NCBI RefSeq assembly: GCF_009176305.1
Contig: NZ_BLAJ01000003.1
Coordinates: 186,001-250,000 of the forward strand
From: Martinezella dioscoreae
Lineage (GTDB): Bacteria > Pseudomonadota > Alphaproteobacteria > Rhizobiales > Rhizobiaceae
DNA length: 64,000 nt
Direction of reading: 5' to 3'
The translations under genes were made by a program, and so were the position numbers. Positions 1 through 8,055 of the stretch are shown here, one piece after another. The stretch's first letter is position 1, and every line of letters begins with the position of its first letter. The notes beneath the pieces are model-generated. The model saw only the letters and a list, made by a program, of their open reading frames with translations. It was not told the origin of the DNA and made no database searches.

Positions 1-378
1 GTAAGCCCACAGCAGGTTGGTCTTGGTGGCGTTGCCGTCGTTCCAGTCCCAACGGATGATGGTTTCCGTCTTCAGCGGACCGTATTCGGTGTCGGTCGCG
101 GTGTTGACGTTCAACTCAGCGCGGGTATGCCAGAGAGTACCCAGACGAGAGTTCGGGTTGTAGGCGTCGTACCACTGACCTTCGGTACGAACCTTACCGC
201 CGATCTTGAGGCAGGTTTCCGTGCCCGGGATGAAGAAGTAACCAGCACCGAATGCATCGCAGATACGGACGTATTCGAGCGGCTCCGGCTCAGCAGCGAC
301 GATAGCGTCAGCCGCATGAGCACCGGAAACTGCTACGAGTGCAGCAGCGGAGCCGAGAAGAAGGCTCTTGATGTTCAT
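1..378 (-). CDS. ropA: Outer-membrane porin, RopA-like (Porin_2), 5' part only
   Basis: Only the first 126 codons lie in the window; the gene continues off the left edge. The start is an ATG at 376-378 preceded by a GGAGGT ribosome site. The first 22 residues are a clear signal peptide ending in AHA. The mature start continues with [19 protein letters not shown], the hallmark of alphaproteobacterial Porin_2 proteins. By family, this is a trimeric beta-barrel for diffusion of small solutes across the outer membrane. Rhizobia usually carry several ropA paralogues, so the symbol identifies the family, not the copy. Confidence 0.9.
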   Translation of the reverse strand, partial: MNIKSLLLGSAAALVAVSGAHAADAIVAAEPEPLEYVRICDAFGAGYFFIPGTETCLKIGGKVRTEGQWYDAYNPNSRLGTLWHTRAELNVNTATDTEYGPLKTETIIRWDWNDGNATKTNLLWAY

Positions 379-919
379 ATTGACCTCCAGTCAAAGTTTT
401 ATCTCGAGAATGAAAACTACCCGAAGGTATTCCCTGTCCCATCCTCGTGTTTCAAGAAGTGGACGATCAATCGCCCTCGCTTCCGAGAGTGAAAATACAA
501 GACGTGCACTGTCACGCAATCGACATTTTCGCGGAACAGGGGATTTGCGTAAGCCTTCCGCAAGTCCTGTTGCCGAAAGGACACAAGTCAGCAACACGGC
601 GGCCGCAATTATTTATACTTCATTAAGAAACTCCTTAATCTACCGGCACTTACGCGCGCAGTGAAAATGGTCCCCGCTGATTGGAAAAAGGCATTCGAAT
701 GGCCTTTCCATGGCTAACCGGCGGATTTTGCTAGGTTTGGTAAGCTCTATATGACGCTTGCCTCGCCGACCCACCCGGGATCGACAGCCACTGGCGGGTC
801 TGGCCCTCGTCCCAAAACGACGCAAGGACAGAGTGATTCCTTGAAATGGCCGATTCGACTGCGACGTGTAGGCATTGAGCAAGGCCAAGCCGCCAATGAC
901 CAGATATCGCCCTACATCG
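379..919. other. Intergenic region upstream of the porin; no gene seen
   Basis: No convincing coding sequence lies in these 541 bases. The short frames here have poor starts and no recognisable protein features. The region must hold the porin promoter and probably a long 5' leader. An imperfect palindrome at 541-567 (arms built on TTGCG/CGCAA, with wobble pairs) could fold in the porin leader RNA or end a transcript. Nothing else stands out. Confidence 0.5.
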
Positions 920-1243
920 TCATTTCCTTCGATAGAGGATCATTCCGGCGTGATGAAGCACACCATCGATGAAATCGCCATCGGCGGTGAAACCGGTATC
1001 GTCCCAATAGTCGATATGATCGCCCGTCACCACGTAGCGCCCCTGATAGGCACGCTCACGGCTTCCCCGCGCTTCGATATATCGGCCATTTGGCAGGAGT
1101 TCATGACGGATATGATTGTCGGCCGTCGTCCACATGCCGACGTAAGCATGTATCGGTGTCTTCATTTCGATTCGATCCTCGGAAAGGGCAGGCAGCGGGA
1201 ACACGACGCCGGACAGGGTGAGAGCAAAGAGAGCGCGAATCAA
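920..1243 (-). CDS. Small exported protein, Atu4866 family
   Basis: This 107-residue protein has an N-terminal signal peptide (about residues 1-21). It is followed by a compact domain with the pattern GMW, DNHIRHEL, NGRY, ERAYQGRY and a D-rich C-terminal half. That pattern matches the family named after Agrobacterium Atu4866, a small beta-rich protein of unknown function. Its ATG overlaps the stop of the upstream dehydrogenase gene by 4 bases (ATGA), so the two are translated as a coupled pair. Rhizobial Atu4866 proteins often sit beside SDR or LysR genes. The function is unknown; the family call rests on pattern recognition. Confidence 0.72.
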   Translation of the reverse strand: MIRALFALTLSGVVFPLPALSEDRIEMKTPIHAYVGMWTTADNHIRHELLPNGRYIEARGSRERAYQGRYVVTGDHIDYWDDTGFTADGDFIDGVLHHAGMILYRRK

Positions 1244-1968
1244 TGTGCCGCCCGCGTCGGGCGAACGACGATCTCATTGACATCGACATCATCGGGCTGC
1301 TCGACGGCGAAGCGTACCGCGCGACCGATGGCATCGGGCGTTAGCGCGACGGCCCGATAGGACTTCATCGCTTCGGCGGCCACCGGGTCGGTGATCGTCT
1401 CGGCCAGCTCGCTCTCGACGACGCCCGGATGGATGCAGGTGACCCGGATATCGCGGCATTCCTGGCGCAGCCCGTCGGAGATTGCCCGAACGGCATATTT
1501 GGTCGCGCAATAGACGGCGGCGGTCGGAGAGACCGCCAGCGCGCCGATCGAAGCGATATTGATGATGTGGCCGGTGCCGCGTGCCGCCATTTCCGGCAGC
1601 ACCGCCGCAATGCCGTGAAGCACGCCCTTGATATTGACGTCGACCATTCTGTCCCATTCCTCGACTTTCATCGAAGCCATCAAGGAAAGCGGCATGATGC
1701 CGGCATTGTTGACGATCACATCGACGCGTCCCCAGGCCAGGCGTGCCGCCTCAGCAAAGGCAGCTACGTCAGCCCTGTCGGTGACGTCGAGCCGGCGGGT
1801 CATGACCGTGCCGCCCATTTCTCGAATCTCGGCCGCCAATGTTTCCAATCTATCGATGCGCCTGGCGCCCAACATGACCCTTGCGCCGGCGGAAGCGAGT
1901 TCGCGGGCGATGCCCGCACCGATGCCGCTGGAGGCACCCGTGATGAGAATGACTTTATCGATAGGCAT
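1240..1968 (-). CDS. Short-chain dehydrogenase/reductase (classical SDR)
   Basis: A 242-residue cytoplasmic NAD(P)-dependent oxidoreductase. The cofactor glycine motif TGASSGIG is at residues 10-17, NNAG at 87-90, the catalytic Ser near 140 and the Tyr-x3-Lys pair at 153/157. The length is normal for classical SDRs. The start has an AAGGAG site about 7 bases upstream. It is the first gene of a two-gene operon with the Atu4866-family protein and is transcribed away from the LysR regulator at 2087, which probably controls it. The substrate cannot be told from sequence; homologues are often annotated as oxidoreductases acting on aldehydes or ketones. Confidence 0.93.
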   Translation of the reverse strand: MPIDKVILITGASSGIGAGIARELASAGARVMLGARRIDRLETLAAEIREMGGTVMTRRLDVTDRADVAAFAEAARLAWGRVDVIVNNAGIMPLSLMASMKVEEWDRMVDVNIKGVLHGIAAVLPEMAARGTGHIINIASIGALAVSPTAAVYCATKYAVRAISDGLRQECRDIRVTCIHPGVVESELAETITDPVAAEAMKSYRAVALTPDAIGRAVRFAVEQPDDVDVNEIVVRPTRAAH

Positions 1969-2086
1969 ACGATCACTCCTTGCTATGCGAACGGTTCTCT
2001 CCTGGAACCGCTACAGGGAGGATACAGAGCCTCATTGTCGTGATAAGCCATCCATTCAGTGACAGCTTGGAAAGTAATAATTACCA

Positions 2087-3001
2087 ATGTGGCCTGATCT
2101 CAATGCTCTCTCCGTCTTCATTCTCGTCGCTCAAGAGCGCAATTTTCGCGCCGCTGCCGATAGGCTCGGCGTCACCCGGTCGGCGGTCAGCCAGACGATC
2201 CGGCGATTGGAAGAGAACATGGGCATCGCGCTGCTGCAGCGCACAACCCGCAGCGTCAGCCTGACAGAGGCTGGCGAACGGCTTTATGCGGACATAGAGC
2301 CGGCGGTATCGGACATACGCACCGCGATGGAAAAGACGGACGCATTGCGGACGCGGCCCCGCGGTCAATTACGGCTCGCCGTTTCATCGATCGCGGAGCG
2401 ATTTCTCTCCGGCGATTTTCTAGCGGGCTTTGCGGCCGCCAATCCCGAGATCCAGCTCGACATCACCGTCACGGACGAGGAATTCGACATCGTCTCGGAA
2501 GGCTATGACGCCGGCGTCCGGCTTGGTGAAGTCATCGATCAGGATATGATTGCCATACCCGTCGCCGGCAACGAGCGGCAACTGGCCGTCTGTTCGCCCG
2601 CTTATCGCGATCGATTCGGCATCCCCTTGCATCCGAAAGAACTCTCCCTGCATCGATGCATAGGCTGGCGCCCTGCGCCAAAGGCTGTCCCTTACCGCTG
2701 GGAGTTTGCGGAAGAGGGCAAGGAATTCCGGGTGGAGGTCGCACCCGAGGTGACGACGAATGACATGGGCGTGATGATCAAGCTGGCTGTCGCCGGAGCG
2801 GGAATCACATTCGGGATGGAGGAAAGCTTTCATGACTTCATCGGCAGAAACGAACTGGTGCCGATCCTGGAGGAATATTGCCCCTATTTCCCTGGTTTCT
2901 ATCTCTACTATCCCAATCGACGAAACATGGCTCCGAAGCTTCGAGCGCTGATAGCGTATCTGAAGCGCTATGAGGGCTTTGCGGGCCGAAATTCCCGATA
3001 G
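2087..3001 (+). CDS. LysR-family transcriptional regulator
   Basis: A 304-residue DNA-binding regulator. Residues 1-62 form the LysR winged helix-turn-helix, with the typical FILVAQERNFRAAADRLGVTR-like pattern and an SQTIRRLEE recognition helix. Residues about 90-295 form the periplasmic-binding-protein-like effector domain. It is divergent from the SDR / Atu4866-family operon across a 118-base gap, the classical LysR arrangement, so it most likely regulates that operon in response to an unknown small molecule. The ribosome site is weak (a GGAAAG about 14 bases upstream). Confidence 0.93.
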   Translation: MWPDLNALSVFILVAQERNFRAAADRLGVTRSAVSQTIRRLEENMGIALLQRTTRSVSLTEAGERLYADIEPAVSDIRTAMEKTDALRTRPRGQLRLAVSSIAERFLSGDFLAGFAAANPEIQLDITVTDEEFDIVSEGYDAGVRLGEVIDQDMIAIPVAGNERQLAVCSPAYRDRFGIPLHPKELSLHRCIGWRPAPKAVPYRWEFAEEGKEFRVEVAPEVTTNDMGVMIKLAVAGAGITFGMEESFHDFIGRNELVPILEEYCPYFPGFYLYYPNRRNMAPKLRALIAYLKRYEGFAGRNSR

Positions 3002-3110
3002 AAACTTGCTTTAGGATTTGGCAGCGCCAAGATCGTGGGCCGTCGTCTGTAGGGTAAGATAAACGGGAAAATGGCGGGTTAAGGGGGATATAAATGCGAA
3101 CCTGGAAAAT

Positions 3111-3341
3111 GTGTGGAATATCAGCATCCTACGCAGCACGTTAAAACGAGCAGGCACCGTCGAGTCGCTATCCGCACAGATTGCATCAATGCACGAGAAC
3201 GGTATTGCCCAATGCCATATTGCTGCCCAGCTTGGTATTGGCCGGAGCTCAGTCTCGCGTGCCGTAGCGCGGATTAAGAGCAGTCGGCCTCTTAGCCAGA
3301 CCGATGCCAATATGACAACCGGGGTAACATCAAGATCTTGA
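3111..3341 (+). pseudogene. HTH fragment, probably the C-terminal remnant of a resolvase/invertase
   Basis: This 76-codon frame holds one recognisable element, a helix-turn-helix with the pattern IAQCHIAAQLGIGRSSVSRA at about residues 34-53. It resembles the C-terminal HTH of Tn3-type resolvases and DNA invertases. The catalytic serine domain that should precede it is absent, and the sequence upstream is not coding. There is no good ribosome site. It lies just inside the left edge of the accessory island, where remnants of mobile elements are expected. It could also be a free-standing small HTH protein. Confidence 0.4.
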
Positions 3342-3738
3342 CCCCATTGCGCTCATCCGGAGCAAACGAAGCACCTGCCCAAAACTAAGTTACTACCAGC
3401 TCGCTCCATCTGGTCGGCACAGGACGGCAAGGTCGCGGGCCTGACCATAGCGTTTGTCCTAAATGAGACCAACGCGGCCACTCGTCCTCCACGAGAGTCT
3501 CCATCACCTTCTTAGCGACCGACGTCACACTGTTCGATCCGAAAACCGTAATCGGTTATGCACTCGACGGCACAGGACCTCACGTTAGGCCGCTTCAACG
3601 CCACATCCTTTTGCTTGCGCGCAGCCGGCCGCAGCCCAGTCATTCAGATTCATTGTTGACAACACCATCAGGCATGAACATTCTGCTTACAACATGAGCA
3701 CCGCGCTCATGAGTCTCTAATCGATGGAGCACGAAGCT
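3342..3738. other. Non-coding stretch at the left part of the island
   Basis: No credible gene is seen in about 400 bases. The only notable sequence is ATTGTTGACAAC at 3652-3663. It shares its core with sites at 6325-6339 and 25591-25606 and lies about 76 bases before the start of the next gene, in promoter position. A TTGACA followed 17 bases later by CATTCT (3656-3684) could be a sigma-70-type promoter for the DUF6634/AAA pair. Confidence 0.35.
3652..3663. promoter_or_regulatory. Candidate operator GTTGACAAC-type site upstream of the AAA-protease pair
   Basis: ATTGTTGACAAC overlaps a possible -35 box upstream of the DUF6634-like gene. The near-palindromic core recurs at 6324-6332 before the XRE gene, at 25598-25606, and at 25050-25058. 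A shared operator for the island's XRE protein is an inference. Confidence 0.3.
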
Positions 3739-4125
3739 ATGGTACTTCTGCGATACGGCGAACCTGAAAAAAACTCTTCGCTGCGGTCCATATCCGCCCG
3801 CGCGCGCGCATTGCGATCCCTCTCATTGGACCTTCAGTCGGTCGCAGTATCGAAGACGCTACCTTTCCTTGACGACAAGGTGGTCCCTATCGTGGAGGAT
3901 TGGTATGTGGACAAGCTGACGTTACCAACACTCGTCGGTCGCATTCACTATCCGGGGCGATCGGATCCGAAGGCTTGGGGTGAATTTCGATTCACCGCTC
4001 CAATCGAATTGTTGTCGCTCGCTGGCGGATGCGCGCTCGCCACCAGTCGGTGGTACCGCCTTGGGTCACCGCTCCCGATTGCCGCCGACACCCTTGCTAC
4101 CTGGAGCTACTCAGATGTGTCCTAA
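3739..4125 (+). CDS. Hypothetical protein, DUF6634-like partner of the AAA protease
   Basis: A 128-residue soluble protein without signal peptide or membrane segment. I chose ATG 3739 because GGAG lies 9 bases upstream; an in-frame ATG at 3724 has no such site. The C-terminal half contains IVEDWYVDKL and a SLAGGCALATSRWYRLGSP stretch. This resembles the C-terminal signature of the rhizobial family DUF6634, as I remember it (a WARTLSRFYRLG-like end). The 3' end overlaps the start of the FtsH-like gene by 11 bases, so the two products are very likely made together and may act together. The function is unknown. Confidence 0.6.
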   Translation: MVLLRYGEPEKNSSLRSISARARALRSLSLDLQSVAVSKTLPFLDDKVVPIVEDWYVDKLTLPTLVGRIHYPGRSDPKAWGEFRFTAPIELLSLAGGCALATSRWYRLGSPLPIAADTLATWSYSDVS

Positions 4126-6037
4126 GCGCCGTCCGAGCCACTTTTCCCGTAGCCAAAGAGTTGTGATGGCATCTCTGAACGAGGGGGCCGCGTTCTTCAT
4201 GGCCTATTCATGCCTCGCAAGAACGTTGCGATCCCAGTTTCACCTGATGAATGGCGGTCCGTCTACGGTGATCTTGCTCGTCCCCGAACTAAAGTCTCTT
4301 ACCGTTCATACGAAGGCTGCAACGCTCCTTCTCAACGGACGCGATCTGAAAGGCCGGACATTTTTCGAAGAGAGCCCTGTCGTTCATGGGATCGAGTCCC
4401 AAAAGAATAAAGACAGTCGCTGGCTCGTTGAGCAACTTGCGAACTGTCCGACCATCCTGATCCTTGCCCGGAGCCTCGATTTGGTGCCGGCTGAGCTGGC
4501 GGCGATAGCGGACGCCGCGCTCAATCTTGAGCGGCCGGATGCGCGGCTGATACATGCCACACGTGCGCTCTTGAAACGCAGGCCAATCGACGACCACACG
4601 GCTAACGCCTTGGCCGGTTGCGACTTCCATGTCCTCGCACGCGCTTTATTGAAAAACCAGTTAAAGATTGACGATGTCGTCGCGTTGAGAATGCGGGTTG
4701 CTGGTGGTGCAGTCGGCGGCCATTCTCTTGATGACCTCCCCGGCTACGCATCGTTAAAGCCGTGGGCGCGGTCATTGATCGATGACCTGGCAAGAGCGCG
4801 CTCCGGCGAGATCGGATGGCAAGACGTGGATCGAGGTGTTCTGATCCACGGCCCGCCAGGAACCGGAAAGACCTTCTTTGCATCAGCGCTTGCGCGCTCG
4901 TGCGGCCTGCCGCTGGTGACCGCGTCAGTATCGAAATGGCAGTCGGCCGGTCATCTCGGGAATCTTCTTGCCGCAATGAACGCGACCTTCGAAAGCGCAC
5001 GCTCCCAACAGCCGGCAATACTGTTCCTGGACGAGCTCGACTCCGTGGGCGACCGGACGAAGTTCAATGGTGAGCATGCAATCTATTCGACACAGGTGGT
5101 CAACCATCTACTTGAATGCATTGACGGCGCCGAGGGACGCGACAAGGTCATCGTCATTGCGGCGACGAACTATCCAGAGGCGATAGATCCGGCGCTTCTC
5201 CGGAGCGGGCGCATTGAACGCCATGTGCGGCTCGATCTGCCTGACGCGGACGAGCGCGCGGATATACTACGATTTCACATGGGATACTCCTCCGGTTCGG
5301 AGGAGCTGAGCTTACTGGCGACCGGCCTTGATGGATGGACGCCCGCAGATCTTGAGAAATTGGCTCGAGACGCGAAGCGATGTGCCCGAACAAGGCAGAG
5401 AGAAGCTCAAGTCCAGGACATTGCGGATGTCCTTCCTCCACTGCAGATCCTTTCAGACGAAACCGTTACGAGGACGTCGCTACATGAGGCAGGTCACGCC
5501 GTCATCGCGCTGCTGCTCTGGTCGGACATGAGGGTGGCGTTGCGCATACGAAAAAGCTACCGTCCGTCTGCGTCGTTCACGGACCTCGGCCAAGCTCAGT
5601 TCTTCCACCGACAGGCAGAGGTGCACACACGCGAATCCTTGGAAAACTCAATTTGCAGGGCGCTCGCAGGGGCGGCGGCAGAGCATCTCCTTCTGGGAGC
5701 GCATTCCGATGGTGTGGGAGGCAAAGCAGGAAGTGACATCGAGTACGCCACCCGGTTGGCGACCCAGATTGTCGCTTCCTACGGAATGGGCGAAAGCTTG
5801 TTGTTCGCGCTGGAGGACGAAACGACCGCCGGTAGCGCAGCTTGGCGTCTCCCAAGTTCCATGCGATTTGAGATCAACGGAATTCTGCGAAACCAGTTCG
5901 AGCGAGCGAAAGCGCTGCTCTCGGATCATGTCTCGGTCTTGAGGTCGCTCACAGACAGCCTCCTCGAGAAAGAAAAACTAAATGGGGAAGAAGTGGCGGA
6001 GATTTTCTTCGGATGCGGGATGACTTTCGAGCGCTGA
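4115..6037 (+). CDS. Soluble FtsH-like AAA+ ATPase with M41 zinc-peptidase domain
   Basis: A 640-residue protein. ATG 4115 is chosen for its GGAG site 8 bases upstream; the longer frame from 3980 lies inside the previous gene. Residues 1-190 are a family-specific helical region without the transmembrane segments of true FtsH. The AAA+ domain follows: Walker A GPPGTGKT at 246-253, Walker B ILFLDELDS at 302-310, and a second region of homology with an arginine in DPALLRSGRIER near 360-370. The M41-like domain has HEAGH at 457-461 and the third metal ligand candidate Asp 541 in GSDIEYAT. All catalytic residues are present, so it should be an ATP-driven cytoplasmic protease. A decayed relative lies at 19.1-20.8 kb. 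Its substrate, and any role in defence or element biology, is unknown. Confidence 0.85.
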   Translation: MCPKRRPSHFSRSQRVVMASLNEGAAFFMAYSCLARTLRSQFHLMNGGPSTVILLVPELKSLTVHTKAATLLLNGRDLKGRTFFEESPVVHGIESQKNKDSRWLVEQLANCPTILILARSLDLVPAELAAIADAALNLERPDARLIHATRALLKRRPIDDHTANALAGCDFHVLARALLKNQLKIDDVVALRMRVAGGAVGGHSLDDLPGYASLKPWARSLIDDLARARSGEIGWQDVDRGVLIHGPPGTGKTFFASALARSCGLPLVTASVSKWQSAGHLGNLLAAMNATFESARSQQPAILFLDELDSVGDRTKFNGEHAIYSTQVVNHLLECIDGAEGRDKVIVIAATNYPEAIDPALLRSGRIERHVRLDLPDADERADILRFHMGYSSGSEELSLLATGLDGWTPADLEKLARDAKRCARTRQREAQVQDIADVLPPLQILSDETVTRTSLHEAGHAVIALLLWSDMRVALRIRKSYRPSASFTDLGQAQFFHRQAEVHTRESLENSICRALAGAAAEHLLLGAHSDGVGGKAGSDIEYATRLATQIVASYGMGESLLFALEDETTAGSAAWRLPSSMRFEINGILRNQFERAKALLSDHVSVLRSLTDSLLEKEKLNGEEVAEIFFGCGMTFER

Positions 6038-6044
6038 AAGCGTA

Positions 6045-6296
6045 TCAACGATCTGAGCGCGACATGGCAACGGCAGGCCCATGGCCGGCGGCGCCGTCAA
6101 TAAAGACGACGCCCTGATTTTCGAGCGCGACCCGAACCTTCTCAATGGCCTCAACCAGGATGTTGGTTTCGCCCTTCTCGATTCGCGCAACGATCTGGCG
6201 GCTTACGCCAGCCAGAGCCGCCAGCTCGTCCTGGCTAAGTCCTGCCAAGGCGCGGGCTGCCCTAAGGGCGGTCATGATTTCCTGTGTCGAATCCAT
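6045..6296 (-). CDS. XRE-family HTH regulator
   Basis: An 83-residue DNA-binding protein. The cro/C1-type helix-turn-helix spans about residues 12-45, with LSQDELAALAGVSRQIVARI as the core. The rest is a short tail, typical of small repressors that control mobile-element or toxin genes. It is transcribed toward the AAA-protease gene and ends 7 bases from its stop. Its own promoter region contains the inverted repeat AATTGT-CA-ACAATT (6323-6336), a plausible self-operator. Confidence 0.88.
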   Translation of the reverse strand: MDSTQEIMTALRAARALAGLSQDELAALAGVSRQIVARIEKGETNILVEAIEKVRVALENQGVVFIDGAAGHGPAVAMSRSDR

Positions 6297-6324
6297 GGGC
6301 GGAGCAGGCGATAATTAGCGGGAA

Positions 6325-6339
6325 TTGTCAACAATTAGA
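6325..6339 (-). promoter_or_regulatory. Candidate operator of the XRE regulator
   Basis: On the minus strand this reads TCTAATTGTTGACAA, identical over 15 bases to 25591-25605 upstream of the recombinase region. It lies about 29-43 bases before the XRE start and contains a TTGACA box. Repression by the XRE protein is inferred from position only. Confidence 0.35.
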
Positions 6340-6551
6340 GCGAAGGATTCGCATAGCTTGTGAGGCTTCATGTACACGCGGACGGTGGCGTCAGCTATGT
6401 CTGCACGCGCAATATTCTCGTCAGAGAAATGGCACCTGAGCGAAGCCAAGCCGCCGCTGGATCGAAAAACGTAAAGCGATCAGAGCTGCCGGCATCGAAG
6501 GCTGCCGACGCAGTAGGAACGCTCGTCGATAGCACTTGCCTGCGCGAGCCT

Positions 6552-7043
6552 TCAGTACTTCCGGGCTTGCATGAGGTTCTTGGCGGACAGTCCAATGTAC
6601 CAAGCATTCATCCGCTTGTCCCAGCTTCGAACCGCCAGAAAAGTTTTCCAGTCAAATTCAAAGATTGACTGGAGCTCCCATTCCGGACTGAGCTTCACCA
6701 CCAACATATACTCAAAGAGCTGTCGGTCCGGGTTCACCGAGTCCGGGTAGACCGTCCCTGTCTTCTTCGCGTCCAGTACCCCCTTTATCGAGTAACGATC
6801 GCCCCGGCGCGACAGCGCGTCAACATTTGCCGTATTCACCGCAGCTTCGCTTAGGTTCGGCAACCCGGAATTCGAATTGAAAAATGCTATTGCTAATTTT
6901 TCTGCGACTTGGCCGACGTTTAAAGCCAGTCCGCGGCGTTTCATCTCTGCGTGAAGTTTTGCCCGAAGATTCAGGAGATCCATATCGTCATAGCCAGACA
7001 GATCCGGCAACACGCTGCACGCGCCTGCTTTAGCTAGTCCCAT
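6552..7043 (-). CDS. Unknown protein, possible PD-(D/E)XK nuclease fold; last gene of the DISARM-like operon
   Basis: A 163-residue soluble protein. Its ATG (7043) overlaps the end of vsr by 10 bases, with GAGGGG just upstream, so it belongs to the operon. After a helical start it shows GQVAEKLAIAFFN, then NVDALSRRGDRYSIKG. The order Glu, then Asp, then a beta strand ending in an S-I-K tripeptide recalls restriction-endonuclease-like folds such as the DUF6998 group, but the usual (D/E)-x-K is replaced by S-I-K. A nuclease role is therefore a hypothesis. The C-terminus (FEFDWKTFLAVRSWDKRMNAWY) has no match I recognise. Confidence 0.6.
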   Translation of the reverse strand: MGLAKAGACSVLPDLSGYDDMDLLNLRAKLHAEMKRRGLALNVGQVAEKLAIAFFNSNSGLPNLSEAAVNTANVDALSRRGDRYSIKGVLDAKKTGTVYPDSVNPDRQLFEYMLVVKLSPEWELQSIFEFDWKTFLAVRSWDKRMNAWYIGLSAKNLMQARKY

Positions 7044-7498
7044 GTCCCCTCGATCTCCATGCTTTCAGTTTCCTCGTCCAAAAAGCGCTCGCACATGTCC
7101 AACACTTCACTAAGCGGCCTCTTTCTTCGCCCCTTTAAAGAACATTCCCAGACGACAAGCGTTCTCCATCCCTGCAGAGCCAACTCTTGGTACACGCGCT
7201 GATCTCGAAGAACGTTATTCTCGATTTTCTTTGACCAAAACTCGGTTCGGGTTGCGGGCATTCGAAAACGGGGACAGGAATGCCCATGCCAGAAACATCC
7301 GTGGACTAGAAGTACGGCTCGGGACTTAGAGAAAAGCAAATCCGGTCTGCCAGGAAGTCCTACGGCATGAAGTCGATATCGCCGACCTCGACTATGTAGA
7401 CCACGCCTAATCAGCATCTCTGGCCCGGTGTTCGCTGAGCGTATTCTGCTCATGTTGTAGCTACGCACTTCTGGGCTGTGGACGTCAGTTGATTTCAA
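7034..7498 (-). CDS. vsr: Very-short-patch repair endonuclease Vsr
   Basis: A 154-residue protein of the Vsr family, which nicks the DNA 5' of T in T:G mismatches arising from 5-methylcytosine deamination. Diagnostic blocks are all present: the N-terminal SPEVRSYNMSRIRSANTGPE, the metal-binding GRPDLLF, HGCFWHGHSCPR with the catalytic histidine, and the C-terminal WRTLVVWECSL. The length is normal. The start codon is TTG, overlapping the preceding stop in a TTGA arrangement. A Vsr protein normally accompanies a Dcm-type methylase, here two genes upstream. It may protect the host from mutation, or act as a nuclease of the defence system. Confidence 0.92.
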   Translation of the reverse strand: MKSTDVHSPEVRSYNMSRIRSANTGPEMLIRRGLHSRGRRYRLHAVGLPGRPDLLFSKSRAVLLVHGCFWHGHSCPRFRMPATRTEFWSKKIENNVLRDQRVYQELALQGWRTLVVWECSLKGRRKRPLSEVLDMCERFLDEETESMEIEGTWD

Positions 7499-8055
7499 CG
7501 CTCTGTACCGATGCCTAATGGCTGAACTACTGCAGAACGGACTGCCACGTTGGCTGGAATCGCAGGAAATAGGGCCGAGAGAGCGTCGAAACCAAGTTCT
7601 CCAAATCGGAATACCGCCACATTGTGCTGCAAAGCCCCGTCCGAGAGCATCGCCGCCAACCCCGCCTGAAGTAAGCGGTGCGAACGGCGGCCAACGAACG
7701 TCAAGAGTATAGGGTTGGAACCGTTATTGCTCCTTATCGAGCGTATGAGAGCAAAGTCTCTGCTATCCAAGTCGCTGAACTCGGGCGCCTCAAATTGTCG
7801 CCCGCCCAGTCTCCAGTTCTTACCCCCCTTGTTAATCCGACGTATTTCGCGGTTGATCACCGGTCCAAAGGTTGTGATGCAATCGAAATCACCGCCTCGC
7901 GCAGCGATTAAAACTGGATCCAACAGAAGCTGCGTGGCGGGCGTCGTCAAAGCGATCGCGCGCTGCCGGCTGGCGGTTGCTTTTCGGTGAGCAGCAAACA
8001 ACCCCATATCTGAATCGGTCAATGACCGCACGATGATGATCTCTTGATCACTCAA
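7495..8055 (-). CDS. Unknown protein between the methyltransferase and vsr
   Basis: A 186-residue soluble protein. The start is TTG, overlapping the methyltransferase stop by 4 bases (TTGA), so it is translationally coupled. It opens with EIIIVRSLTDSDMGLFAAHR. In the middle it has a basic, aromatic segment, NREIRRINKGGKNWRLGG, which may contact nucleic acid, followed by LDSRDFALIRSI. I know similar proteins only as uncharacterised neighbours of Dcm/Vsr genes. No catalytic motif is evident, and no HxKxxxxD phospholipase-D motif is present, so it is not DrmC. Confidence 0.65.
   Translation of the reverse strand: MSDQEIIIVRSLTDSDMGLFAAHRKATASRQRAIALTTPATQLLLDPVLIAARGGDFDCITTFGPVINREIRRINKGGKNWRLGGRQFEAPEFSDLDSRDFALIRSIRSNNGSNPILLTFVGRRSHRLLQAGLAAMLSDGALQHNVAVFRFGELGFDALSALFPAIPANVAVRSAVVQPLGIGTER

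Noticed and set aside
6552..8055. Possibility that one of the small DISARM-operon proteins is DrmC
   Set aside because: Neither contains an HxKxxxxD phospholipase-D motif, and both are much shorter than DrmC.
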